Assembly: GCA_019614645.1 (NCBI GenBank)
Contig: JABWDB010000038.1
Span: forward strand, 558,001 to 622,000
Length of the DNA stretch: 64,000 nt
Source of the DNA: Stratiolaelaps scimitus
Taxonomy: Eukaryota > Arthropoda > Arachnida > Mesostigmata > Laelapidae
Reading direction: 5' to 3'
Shown here: piece by piece, positions 54,256 to 64,000 of the stretch
How positions within the stretch are numbered: the first letter of the stretch is position 1
Layout of the letters: every line of letters starts with the position of its first letter
Made by a program: the position numbers and the translations under genes
Notes under the pieces: generated by a model
Seen by the model: only the letters and a program-made list of their open reading frames with translations
Databases searched by the model: none
Told to the model about the DNA's origin: nothing

Positions 54256-54444
54256 CAATGCTTTGGGTCCTCTCACCGTGGCATCTGCTTCCGTTTTTTT
54301 TTTGTTTTCTTCCATTTTTTTCTGTATATCTCGTTGAAGCTGAGTACGGTCCCCGTGGGCCAATTCTTCCAGGCTGGTGGACTGCTCTCCCGCACTCAGG
54401 CTTTTGCGAGTGGCCGCGGCGTTCCCGCTTCCGCCTGCGTTGGC
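54256..54444 (-). CDS. Probable internal exon, 63 codons, charged helical protein
   Basis: Minus strand: a strong acceptor (TTCTCCTTCTTCGCATTCAAG) is followed by exactly 189 bases open in phase 0, ending at the donor TTG/GTGAGA. The peptide starts ANAGGSGNAAATRKSLS and continues through SLEELAHGDRTQLQRDIQKK and MEENKKKTEADAT to RGPKAL. It is glycine/alanine-rich, then strongly helical and lysine/glutamate-rich, a coiled-coil-like composition. The same phase is open far upstream, but that part crosses GA-repeat and CpG-rich sequence. I do not recognise the family. It is the best splice-bounded exon in the window. Confidence 0.52.
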
Positions 54445-54449
54445 CTTGA

Positions 54450-55450
54450 ATGCGAAGAAGGAGAATAATCGTCGATGCGCACACAATCGTCGCTGTTCCT
54501 CCACGCGCAAGAAGGCCCATACTCCCCGCCTCCCCCCTCCCCCGTCGCCGATCCGCCCCAGTTTTCCCAAGTCAGCTACGTCTTTTGTTCTCCCATGACG
54601 CCCGAGACACCCGAAGACATATGAGAGATCAAATAGTTGAGGGAATATCTCGAAGCACCGCCGTGGAGCGGAGACTGTGAGGTAGCTCGCACGGGTGACT
54701 GTGTGTGTATGAGCAGACGGGTGGCTGTATGGTCGAGTGAGCGAGCGGTCGGTCGGTCGGTCTGCCTGTCTGTCGCCTCCTCCTCTAGTCCACTTCACGC
54801 GGCCATGTGTAGAAAAGCACGTGCCCATATCTACGTCGACGTCTACGTCTACTTGCGTGGCGTAAGTAGCGAGCCCACAGACAGCGAGGACAGATAAAGA
54901 AAAGGAGGTATAGTGAGAAAAGGAGAGAGAGAGAGAGAGAGAGATACAGAGGGAGGGAGAGAGTGCTACCACACATACAGGAAAATGTGTGACTTAGAAA
55001 GTCTGATTCGTGCTTGGCGGTTCAGCTCGTTTGCCGGCTGGTCCCGCCTACTTCGTCTACTTTGGTCGCTTTCGCAGGCGTCAGCGGTCGGTCGAGGCGG
55101 TGCCACTGTCGGCGGTGTTAGCGGTAACAGCAGTGTAGCAAGCACAAGCGTCCGAAATGGCGGAAACAGCAGCAGGGCCGGAATACACCGCTCGTTCGTT
55201 CACGAAGTCGTGTTCGAAGGAGTTGCAAGCAGTACAAGCTGCGACGACGCCGTGCGCCCCACAACCAGCTAGCTATGATACTACCCAGTTGGGTGGTGAC
55301 GAAAGAAAAGGAAAAAAGAAAAGGCCACTGAAGGAAGCAAGGCAAAAGTGCGACGTCATCACTTGCGACGTCGGTGAAGGCTGGCTGGCGGCGCCGCTAC
55401 TTGACTGCTGGGGCGGGTAGCTAGGCGTGTATTGGCCTATCACCCTCCAC
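54450..55450. promoter_or_regulatory. GC-rich CpG island, possible divergent promoter
   Basis: Dense in CG dinucleotides, with GA (54925-54943), CGGT and GGCGGT runs. It separates the minus-strand exon at 54444-54256 from plus-strand frames starting at about 54986 (MCDLESLIRAW), 55157 (AAATGGCGG context, MAETAAGPEYTARSFTKS) and 55569. On the minus strand an ATG near 54834 would give MGTCFSTHGRVK, whose Gly2/Cys4 could be acylated; this is speculative. Confidence 0.4.
55157..55420 (+). CDS. Possible N-terminal coding frame in the CpG island
   Basis: ATG in the good context AAATGGCGG opens 87 codons: MAETAAGPEYTARSFTKS, then a Gln/Ala/Pro part, a lysine-rich patch (ERKGKKKRPLKEARQ) and CDVITCDVGEGW, ending in TAG. 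Other plus-strand frames overlap. No donor is obvious before the stop. Confidence 0.27.
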   Translation: MAETAAGPEYTARSFTKSCSKELQAVQAATTPCAPQPASYDTTQLGGDERKGKKKRPLKEARQKCDVITCDVGEGWLAAPLLDCWGG

Positions 55451-55736
55451 GTTCGAGATTTGTGTGTCGCTAAGAAAAGATTGTGGCAGGACGCCCTGTT
55501 TCGGAGGTCATACTGACCTGTCCCAGCCGCCTGGTGGCGCCTAGTAGACGCGATAATGGTGGCTCGATGAAGGAGCCATCGAAACGCATCGATTCCTTCC
55601 CGTACTCAGTCGTCGTCCCCGATGTCTCGCGAGTTCGACACAATACAAGAATGAAAGTTTCTTTTTGTCGTTCCGCGGCGACAGTGACCCCGCTAGTCAA
55701 AATGAAATCTCGCAGTGAGCGCGAGAAAATGTGCAG

Positions 55737-56001
55737 CAAATGTCTGAACTTCACGAGTTGATGCAACGGTCAGAACGAGCGAGCGAGCTGGATGCAACCA
55801 GCGTGATGCGTTTACCTACATATGTAGAAGCTGCAAATATTGGATTGTGCCTCGAGGTTGGAGGACGGGAGGGAGGGAGGCGATTTGTAAATCATATCAC
55901 GTTCCGGGGAATATGTTGTCACTGTGTTCTTCGACTGTCGGGTTGCGGAGAGACGAGGCAAGCACGTAAGCGCACGACACGTAGGCGAATTCGTCGGTGT
56001 G
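55737..56001 (+). CDS. Candidate plus-strand exon ending in a strong donor
   Basis: From a weak acceptor (AAAATGTGCAG) the plus strand reads QMSELHELMQRSERASELDA and on through RLPTYVEAANIGLCLEVGG to an arginine-rich end (KRTTRRRIRRCG), where GTGTG/GTAAGT is a strong donor at 56001/56002. About 88 codons are open. A preceding frame in another phase (55569-55761, MKEPSKRIDSFPYSVVV) may be an upstream exon or part of the same one. It lies on the far side of the CpG island from the minus-strand exon. Family unrecognised. Confidence 0.38.
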
Positions 56002-56009
56002 GTAAGTTT

Positions 56010-57390
56010 TGTCGAATATTTGCCCTCTTCGCCGACAGTACAACAGCGTTAATATTTGGTAGACTTTGAATTAAGGTGTTTGATCTGGAAGTCGGTGAAT
56101 GTCCGGTACTGAGGAACATTTTTGAATCTCCCTTCATGTAGACAAATTGACCGGTCAATATTTGATCTATATATTTTGTCTATGTAGTGTAGATTTTGCT
56201 TTGCTAATAGCAGTCTCTAGGTAGAAATGAGAACACTTTGGATCCCTTTTCTTAACTTAGAGTTATTAATATTTAAGTTATAATTTTCAATAACATAACT
56301 GTAGGCCTTGGGAAAAGTAAGCAATTCTTAAAATTCACTCAAGTCTCTTTAGAAACACAGCACTCTAAATATACATGTATGAAGTATACGTTGCACGTGT
56401 TGGTGTTGTTGTTGCTCCATATTCGTTTCTGTTAGATTTATGCCCAGGTGAGCGACAGTCAGTGCTACCGGCGAATATCAGCATTCCTGTTTGCCAGGAT
56501 AATTGAATTATATAGTGTAGGAAACTGGCGGCGGGTAGCCTGTCATGTTGAGCCGCCTAATCGTGATTAATTAATGCTCATGATTCCACCTGGAGAGATT
56601 TTAATTTGTGCTAATGTCAGTCAGAGAAGCGTTGACCGTGCCGCTTCGAAGCCGACTTTTGCTATCCATTTATTTTAAGGGTTTTTGTTCCTTTAATATG
56701 TCAATCTTACAAAGGCAGCGATATAAGATAAAATGTCACAGCACGGTATCTTCAGGACGCAGTGATGTTCTTACGCTAGTAATAACGCTTTCGTTCAAGA
56801 TTTGTTTATGTACGGCCTGCGTTTAATAGCAATGATCCAATCATATCCAATTACATATATAATATCAAAAGTAAGAATATTTTAATGTTTGTGGAGATAA
56901 TTTGCCGCAGCTGGGGGCAAATCTTTAATGAGGTCAAAATCTAAAGGCTGACGCAATTACGTCGAAATGCAGGCATATTTTGAGAGGGAAGAATCAATTA
57001 GACCTATCTATGATTAAGTGCGCCGTTCTAGGTAGCAGATTTTCGGAATTAGGTGGGTCAAAGGAGTAACCCCAACAATGGCGCAGAACCGATCGGAAAA
57101 TGTTGCGCAAAATATAATTAATGAAGGCTTGTATTAATTAATATTGACTTGTTTATATTACTAATATTAGTGGTAGTCGTAGATGTCGGATAAAAATCAC
57201 GAGTCGCTTATCGCATACAAGTAAGCTAAGCGTACTGTAGAAATGAACTTCTGCAACACACTGCATTTAACCTTAGGCGCGCCTAGTTGTGGGACCCTGC
57301 AACGTGGTCCAAGTTCGCTGAATTGACACTGGTCTTAGGTATTGACCATCACGTTGAGGAAGCACTTCATACGAATATCGGATAGCTTTT
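56010..57390. other. No supported gene
   Basis: AT-rich with a GTT run near 56402-56415 and only a 72-codon frame (56608-56826). Confidence 0.4.
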
Positions 57391-57391
57391 T

Positions 57392-57435
57392 TTGGACGAC
57401 CATCTGCGTTTATGGTCTCACTAGAGGTCGTCCAA
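57392..57435. repeat. Perfect 10-bp hairpin
   Basis: TTGGACGACC and GGTCGTCCAA are perfect inverted repeats around a 24-base loop. Confidence 0.8.
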
Positions 57436-57439
57436 TACT

Positions 57440-60400
57440 AGTCACCACCTAAAATATAATATAGATCTATCTATACGTACATAAGTCAGCGCGTTAAAAT
57501 CGAAACTAAGACATCATCATGGATGGATAACAGAAGATGACCGCAAATAAACGTTAAATGAAAACGCATCGTCAAGGCGTCAAATTTGAATGAATCACAT
57601 AATATTGTATTGTAGATCAAGTTTGTCTGTTTACACTTCCGAGTAATAATACAGCGCATCGAAATAGTGCGGATGCAAGTTAATCTTCTCTCGTTCGTAG
57701 TCTTTCTGATTCCATAGAAATGTATAGTGATATAGAGTGAGGATCGAGTTGACAAAAAGAAGCTAGTGAACATATGGAATCTGATTGAATTCCCTCCCTC
57801 ATTGTGGCAACGGGTGTTTTCCCACGTCAACGATAAAGCCACAGCTTTTCTTTACCCAACAGGAGTCCCCCGACCCTATTCAATGCAACAACACCGTCAC
57901 AGCAACGCAAAACAACGACAGCGGCAGAAGCCAATCCACTCGCAGAGCGTCTTAAAAGCAGCTACAAGCCTCGTGTTCGCTAAGCTGTGACTATTTGGAT
58001 CGGTAGAAGGAGAGTCGCCTCTTTTGTTGCGACTACAGGAGTCTCATCACCTGTCACTCCTTTTCGATGTCATCAATTTTATGTTATTCTCCTTGGAGTA
58101 GCTCCAGAGTGGTATACGAGACTAGGAAGAGTCGATACAGAAGTAAGAATCTAGGAACACTTGGCGATACAGACAAGCACACAGCACATTGTTCTCTGTA
58201 ATTATTATTACTCATTGTTACAAACAGAGGGCAGCAATTGCACCGAGGCGAATGTGGACAATTAGGCAAAAATCTATAATCCACTAACATGGCACATCTC
58301 GCTTCACTACGTGGCCTAAACGAGAGTCAGGCAAAACAAACTTGCATTTTGTCTTTAATCACTCATCGAAATTTGTTACTACCGAAAATGTACTGTCCCC
58401 CGTTAGAGCATGCGAACCAATCAATAATGTACCTATTCTTATGTATATATGATATTTCATACCTCGTGTAACATTACTAGAACCGTTGGGATTCACAAGA
58501 TGAGATCGCTTTGTTCCACCCCAATAGGTTGGGCTCTGCTTATTGTCGTAAGTCCTAAAAATCATATTGTTTTCTTTGTGCGCATTTTGTTTCTTTCGTC
58601 CTGCATATCAATGATTTGCATTTAGCGAATTCATCCAGAATGATCCGCTCCTCCGGCACAACCTCGTACTTCCTAAACACGCGGGAATGGTTCCGACTTA
58701 ATCTGCCAACTACAACGACAGGGAACTCCTGCTCCAAAGAAATAGGCAAAGCCGACGGTGCTTTTACTTAGCTCGCCAGATTTAGTTTGGGCATTCAACT
58801 GTGTGCAATCGGTTTAATGGAACGATACGTTTCAGTGCATCGGTGTCATTATTACCGGTCAAACGTGGCCTCGTTGATGGGAGAAACCGGGTCGAATAAC
58901 ACGAAATATACGGATGTTGGATTGCTTCGGGAAATTTCACGTCTTGATCGGGTAAGGGCATAATAATAGCTACATAGTGTCTGATATCATTCATTATCAG
59001 GCGACATATGATAACACATTACTCATCGGATACCCTGCGGACATAATAGGTTATGAACGCGAATTTTTAAATAATCGATGCTCTTGATATGCATTTGATA
59101 ATATGGGGGGGGGCTCCTTTTGAGGCACTCATTTTTTAATATGTCCTGGTGGTTCGGCTTGTATCTGGTTCAGCTCATATTTCTTTGAAGCTGTTATTTC
59201 ACCCGAGAGGACGCTTAGAGCTCAAACACCGTTTTCTTATAAGCAAAGCGTACAAATACATTTCGACATTCCGCTTTCATCAGATATTTCTGAGGTATTT
59301 CAGTTTAATATCATTTTCGCGGCAATAAATTATTTCTCAAAACTGAGGTTGAATTACACGAACGAAATGCGACGCGAAGATATTCCTGCCAGTTCTCTGT
59401 CAGTTGCAATTCATCCGCCTTAGAAACGAGATATGCTTACTGCCGCTCGAAATGCAAACGCTGATAAATGTGTCACAGCGCTGTCCCAAGCAGTCCTACG
59501 TGTCCATGAACACCCAGTCACGCTACGGCATTCATATTGAAATTTGCTGTAAAATTATGCGTATTATTTATCATTGTTGTTTGGCGTTTACTTTTCCTTT
59601 AGGCTTTCGATGAACAATTAAAATCATTATATCAGATCAACAGTTTACGGCAGACATTCCCATTTGAATTGGCTCACGTCGAACATCGACCGCCATCCAT
59701 TGTGTCCACTCGTGTCTACTCAAGTGCACTCACGACGAAGCATAGGTATGTATTGTGACAAACAAAAACGAGGATAACGTGATAATGATGAAAGTATGAA
59801 GTTGCTCCGGCCCTCAATCTCTATGGCTTTTAGTCTTGTGATGTTTGTAGGCTGAATTATCATGTCTTGCATTATATAATGATACTACTACTACTACTAC
59901 TTTTCCCATAGTTCCATAACCGTTGGATGTTTTTTTCATTTACGGCATGCCTCGGCCCCTGTCCATCAGATAGCGCTACTCCTGCAACGCTGTGAGGTAT
60001 GACACCCACACAGGAATATAACGCGAGATATGTATGTGTGTCTCTCTGTGTGTCTTATTCGAGAGATCGCTGAACTTTAGTCTGTTTGTAGTGTAAACGC
60101 AGGAAGTTGAGCATGGGCCAACAGATAGAAATAATATCAATGGGAAGTGCTAATATTATACGAAAGTAATCATTACGAAATAGTCTACTATTATATTTAT
60201 TATACGATAGATCTATATGTGAAATATTGTTAAATGGTTACTGGGTCACAAGCTGGTGGATAATAATCATTGATCTGCTCACCATTGAAGTTCATCATCC
60301 ACGGAACTGACCGCTCGTATACACAGAGCAAGAGTGAGAGATTTTATCCACTATGTTTGGTATAAAGTTTAGGGACTCCTAGCCTGTCTCGCACCGAATA

Positions 60401-61190
60401 TTCGAAATCATGCTTCAAGCTTTCCGAGCCATCTGGGCGGGGAGGGCGGTACGCGGCTTTAGTGCGGGGCCTTTGTGAGTCCCAAACGAGTGTTGGTATG
60501 AACCGGCCAATGCGTATGTGTTCATTATGCATTCCCGTATCCACCCCCAAGCGCCGTATACCAATAAATGGTGTTGAAAATAAAGAACAAAGACCTCAAC
60601 TGATTTCAAGGATCATTCGACAACATAAGATAAAAGCTATATAATTTAAGTCGGTGAATAGACAGAAATTAACTATAAGCGATAAATCAATAGGTCGCGA
60701 GATTGGCCAGACATCTAAATGCTATAGCAACTTCAGATAACAGAACGGGACCAGCTTCATTATCTATTTTAAAGAAGCAGAGATGGTTGGGACCTGTGTG
60801 TGAATGTATGTCCTTTCATCATAATCGCAACGATTGTTTCTACCAAAGCAAAGCGATTACCACTGAGGAAAATGGTGATCAGTGACTTCTTATTTTCCTC
60901 GGGGGGGTATGCCCTCAATATAGCATGTCTGTCCCTACGCTGACAATAGGGTAGTCTCTTCGCTTGAGAACGCGTTCGGTTTGACGCCGAGCGGATGCTC
61001 CCAAAATGCCTTGGTCTTACACCCGGGAGTAATTACACCCGTGCTACAAGTCGGTCAACTGAAGGTCGACGAGGACAACTAAAAGAGGATACTCGGGTCC
61101 GCTTGCAGCCTTATCGAATATTTGCAGTCAAAAGGCTGAGAATAAAAGAGCATTTCGTCGCATGGATTCTAGCAGGTTAACGAAGATAAG
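57440..61190. other. No supported gene
   Basis: Frames of 60-118 codons occur on both strands (the longest is 57842-57486 minus) without good splice pairs. A G run (59106-59114) and an ACT run (59883-59900) are present. Confidence 0.38.
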
Positions 61191-61196
61191 CTAATT

Positions 61197-61220
61197 AGTA
61201 ACTGACAAGATTAGTCAGTT
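61197..61220. repeat. Small perfect hairpin
   Basis: TAACTGAC and GTCAGTTA around a short loop. Confidence 0.7.
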
Positions 61221-61306
61221 AGCTGACCGTCTTTCCAAAGTTATCAGTGTCGTCCCTGTTCACTGATTGAGTACCGTAATGGCCAGTGTTAATCTTCGTG
61301 AAACAT

Positions 61307-61583
61307 CTATCCATTTCCGTAGCTCTGCAAATGTTTGCTAAACGCATAATAGCTGTCATCGATTTCATTCATTACACTGCTCGGAAGTGTTGAGGCATTG
61401 CCGCATCCATTAACAGGTCTACGGTGCCGACACAAGCAAAAGCGTGTATGGCAGCATCTGAAAGGACTCTCCTTGTTGCAGTCGACTCTGCCTGCTTGTC
61501 TGATAAACCGTCGGCATCGTCGTCGTGAAAATTTCCATTCCATTCGTGCTAAGCAAAAGGTCACTGTGCTTGTACGTCCTTAG
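61307..61583. other. Overlapping frames on both strands
   Basis: An 85-codon minus-strand frame (61564-61307) rich in cysteine and arginine (RCCHTRFCLCRHRRPVNGCG) overlaps a 61-codon plus-strand frame. Neither has a clear splice boundary. Confidence 0.2.
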
Positions 61584-61599
61584 AGTTTGTACGTATGTT

Positions 61600-63100
61600 C
61601 GAAAAGCTAAAAGCTACTAACGACTGCGTAGCAGAAGAGTGAAAGAGAAGCCTTTATTTTTTGGTCAAAATTATGGGTCGCTTATTTACAGAGTAATTAG
61701 AATCACCCAGATAGGAAAGATCGAGGTAAATGTCTTGAAACGATACTGCATTAAGCTACCACGATTAGGTAAGGTCTAGTGTTGGTTTTTTATCCCTAAC
61801 TAAGCCAATGGCATTGTTTAGCAAACTGGAAAATGGGAACTGTTCCGTTCCAACTGTTTGTGATCAACGAAGGTAAAAGTACATTTGACACAGATTAATA
61901 CATGAAAATGGCTAATACGAATAATGATAATAATAATAATTGTGAGTTCGTCAATTTCCAAAGATCGTAGTTGATTTGAACAGGTATCAAAAGTGAATAT
62001 AGTACATAGTTCCATATTGGTACAATGTTATTAGTTCCAATTCGCCATTGGTACGATGGCATTTTCGTGCGTTGCCTCATCAAAGCTGGAAACATGCTTT
62101 CCTTGTCGACTCCTATAGAGGTTCTCTTTTAGGTACGTATCACTGCCGCCGCCTATTCCCGCCGCGTAGTTTCAGCTTAGGGCCACATGGAAAGTATACG
62201 AGTTATCTATACAACGAGCGGTCGCCTTTGAGCTCGTTTCTATGGCTCTGACTGATTAAATTACGGGCAATGCGACTGCAGTAACAGACGAATATTCATA
62301 CATGACCAATATTCAACGAGTCCTGCTGCCGTAGAGATAATAATAATACGTTGTTGGATCAGTTCGATCAAATAATTTGTTATATACGCAAATCTCAGCG
62401 AATTATGAAGTTGATGAGCGTGCACTGAAAGTAAGACACCTCGAGCAAAAACTAACAGAACTTTACTTAATGTCGGTAAACAAGAAGCACACTTGGGCAT
62501 TTCTTATGAATGTGTATGTGATACATTTGGTTGAAGTTGTCCTTGGTGCTGCCAATGCTTTGGTAGTTGGGAGGCCTCGAATACTTTGATCACCATTTGA
62601 CCAACCACTTCCCTTCAAGCAATGACGTCGGCAGCATCGGTGCTCAGGTTGCTCAGATTGCACGAAGTCAGTTGCCCGATGCATTGAGACTTCGAGTATT
62701 CGTCTAACATAAAAATGCGACAAAACAGGAATTTCATCTGTTAACGATTTCCTATGACAACAGACAACGTTTTTACATTCTAATCAACGCAATACCTATT
62801 TATGAGGAGACCCTACATTTGCGCCTTCCTGATTTACTAGCCCGGCCGTTGTAGCAGACACCAATTCGATCGTGATCACTGAGGGATATCTGTTGGCAGT
62901 ACTATGATATACATTGGCGTTAGTTGCTGATATCATCCCGCCCAGTTGGAGCTAGCTGCCTCCACGATGGTCTAACCCTGCTAACCCCTGTGGGGATTAG
63001 GCCGTCATTCTGTCTTTATCGCGTGTCCGTAACGAGTCAACAGAGAGACCTCTCACCCATGACTTCGTCGACGTTTCGAGTAGGTCCCTTATTTCGAGAA
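61600..63100. other. No supported gene
   Basis: ATA/TAA runs near 61920-61938 and 62337-62346. Short overlapping frames only. Confidence 0.38.
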
Positions 63101-63115
63101 GGGTGCTAGTGCTGA

Positions 63116-63600
63116 ATGGTCTTTGACGTCCGCTCCTTCCCTCATTCCGCTGTGGGAGACTCCAGTCATCATTTCGTTGCCCTCGCGTTTGGATTTTTCA
63201 CTGTTCAGACACATCTATGGCATGTCGGACCATGTAACCATGCGCATAGCTGGTATGCGCGATGTCCGTGTCCCACGCAGAAAAGCAGTTATGGACCGTA
63301 CCATCTGCGCAGTGCCCAGCGTACCACGCTGCTGCTGCTGTGCCGATAGTGGCGGGTGTCACCGCCGGTGGAATATCGGCAACGTATGCATCGATGCGCC
63401 TGTCTGAGTCTCCGGGATCTAAGGGTATATATGACATGATGATGGCTTGCAGAGTATCGCCGGTGTTACTATGCCGCATGGGGCTTCCGCCATACTTTTG
63501 CGAAGGGACTAGCCACATCGTAATAAAGAGGATAAAGGAGTTTGCGGCACTTGGCTCATCTCCGAGGGCGCGTAACGTGACAACGCACCAGCTGCTATGA
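63116..63600. CDS. Coding-like cluster of frames, strand unresolved
   Basis: A 106-codon minus-strand frame from ATG at 63518 (contains IPLDPGDSDRRIDAYVADIP) and a 112-codon plus-strand frame at 63262-63600 (contains GLPPYFCEGTSHIVIKRIKE) lie over each other. Both show the purine-first, pyrimidine-last codon pattern, which reads the same on both strands and so does not decide. The minus frame has a pyrimidine-rich acceptor (CTCTTTATTACGATGTGGCTAG) just inside its start; its end lacks a donor. This is one of the stronger coding signals in the last 8 kb. Confidence 0.35.
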
Positions 63601-63609
63601 ATTTATATT

Positions 63610-64000
63610 GTATCCTTGCATCGCTAAGCAGGTATTGGACAAACCTCTCAAACGCGCGACTGTATGAGAAGGTTGATCTGCTTCAGCAGGGCCATCATGG
63701 GCTGAAAATGACAGACCGAAAATATGGAAACTCTCGTATATAAATATCTACAGAATATTTGTAAAGTTACATAAACGTAGAAGAAACTAAGCAAATGTAA
63801 TAGTTTCAAAGGAAATCGTTCGTGAATTTTTTTCGTTATATATTATGGAGATACGTCACAAGATTATAATGTGTACTTCAAAATATGCAAGAACACTAAA
63901 GAATACGTTCTAAAAATACGGCAAACATTACTTTTTAGTTGATACTACCGAGTGTATGGATATTTATCAAGTTATGGAATAAGTTATTAGCCCTTTCAGT
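63610..64000. other. No supported feature
   Basis: AT-rich to the window end, with no open frame above 60 codons. Confidence 0.45.

Noticed and set aside
54247..54972. 241-codon minus-strand frame as one protein
   Set aside because: The first 130 codons cross CT/GA and CGGT repeats and read as Ser-Leu and Arg/Asp repeats. Only the last 63 codons, bounded by an acceptor and a donor, are supported.
1..64000. Nuclear genetic code with TGA read as Trp
   Set aside because: Two long frames are broken by TGA, but TGG is used freely in the same frames and the mariner, splice signals and other stops fit the standard code. Pseudogenes or sequence errors are simpler.
1..64000. Bacterial or phage content, CRISPR array, telomeric repeats
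   Set aside because: No dense same-strand genes, no regularly spaced repeats and no long TTAGG-type arrays. TTTACC runs occur only as SINE tails.

Overview
This is eukaryotic, animal-type DNA with few genes. Reading frames are short and broken. Several are bounded by good GT-AG splice signals, and there is no operon layout, no Shine-Dalgarno site and no complete single-exon gene. The interspersed repeats (a mariner DNA transposon, tRNA-derived SINEs, a short retroposed family, a MITE), long TA, CT and CA microsatellites, and CAG/TTG codon-like repeats inside GC-rich islands suggest an arthropod. An arachnid or mite is possible, but no gene here was recognised well enough to fix the species.

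Layout. 1-4950: a probable minus-strand gene. It has a CCAAT-containing upstream region near 5000-5060, a clean first coding exon (4918-4799, ending CAG/GTGAGT) and further coding-like segments running off the left edge. A GC-rich block (2900-4620) lies between them. 5400-9500: TA repeats, a broken minus-strand reading frame (8225-7683), two tRNA-like sequences and a 92-bp near-perfect palindrome. 11000-18000: a SINE tail, GC-rich islands at about 12.5-13.0 and 16.6-17.5 kb, and three candidate exons with splice sites. 23400-26050: one complete tRNA-SINE, a dead mariner and a 41-nt candidate microexon. 27500-29300: two plus-strand frames and a minus-strand exon with a membrane anchor. 29380-30530 and 49720-49858: copies of a short retroposed family, two of them bracketed by target-site duplications. 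33500-39900: more tRNA-like elements, a MITE and palindromes. 40600-41700 and 47500-50600: candidate exons and low-complexity tracts. 54200-56000: a GC-rich island between a minus-strand exon (54444-54256) and a plus-strand exon (55737-56001), possibly a divergent promoter. 56-64 kb is mostly featureless, apart from a reading-frame cluster at 63.1-63.6 kb whose strand cannot be settled.

The best-supported content is the repeats. Exon calls rest on frame, splice signals and protein-like translations only. In 64 kb several open frames of 60-120 codons are expected by chance, so those confidences are kept low. No CRISPR array, rRNA, viral gene or toxin gene was seen.
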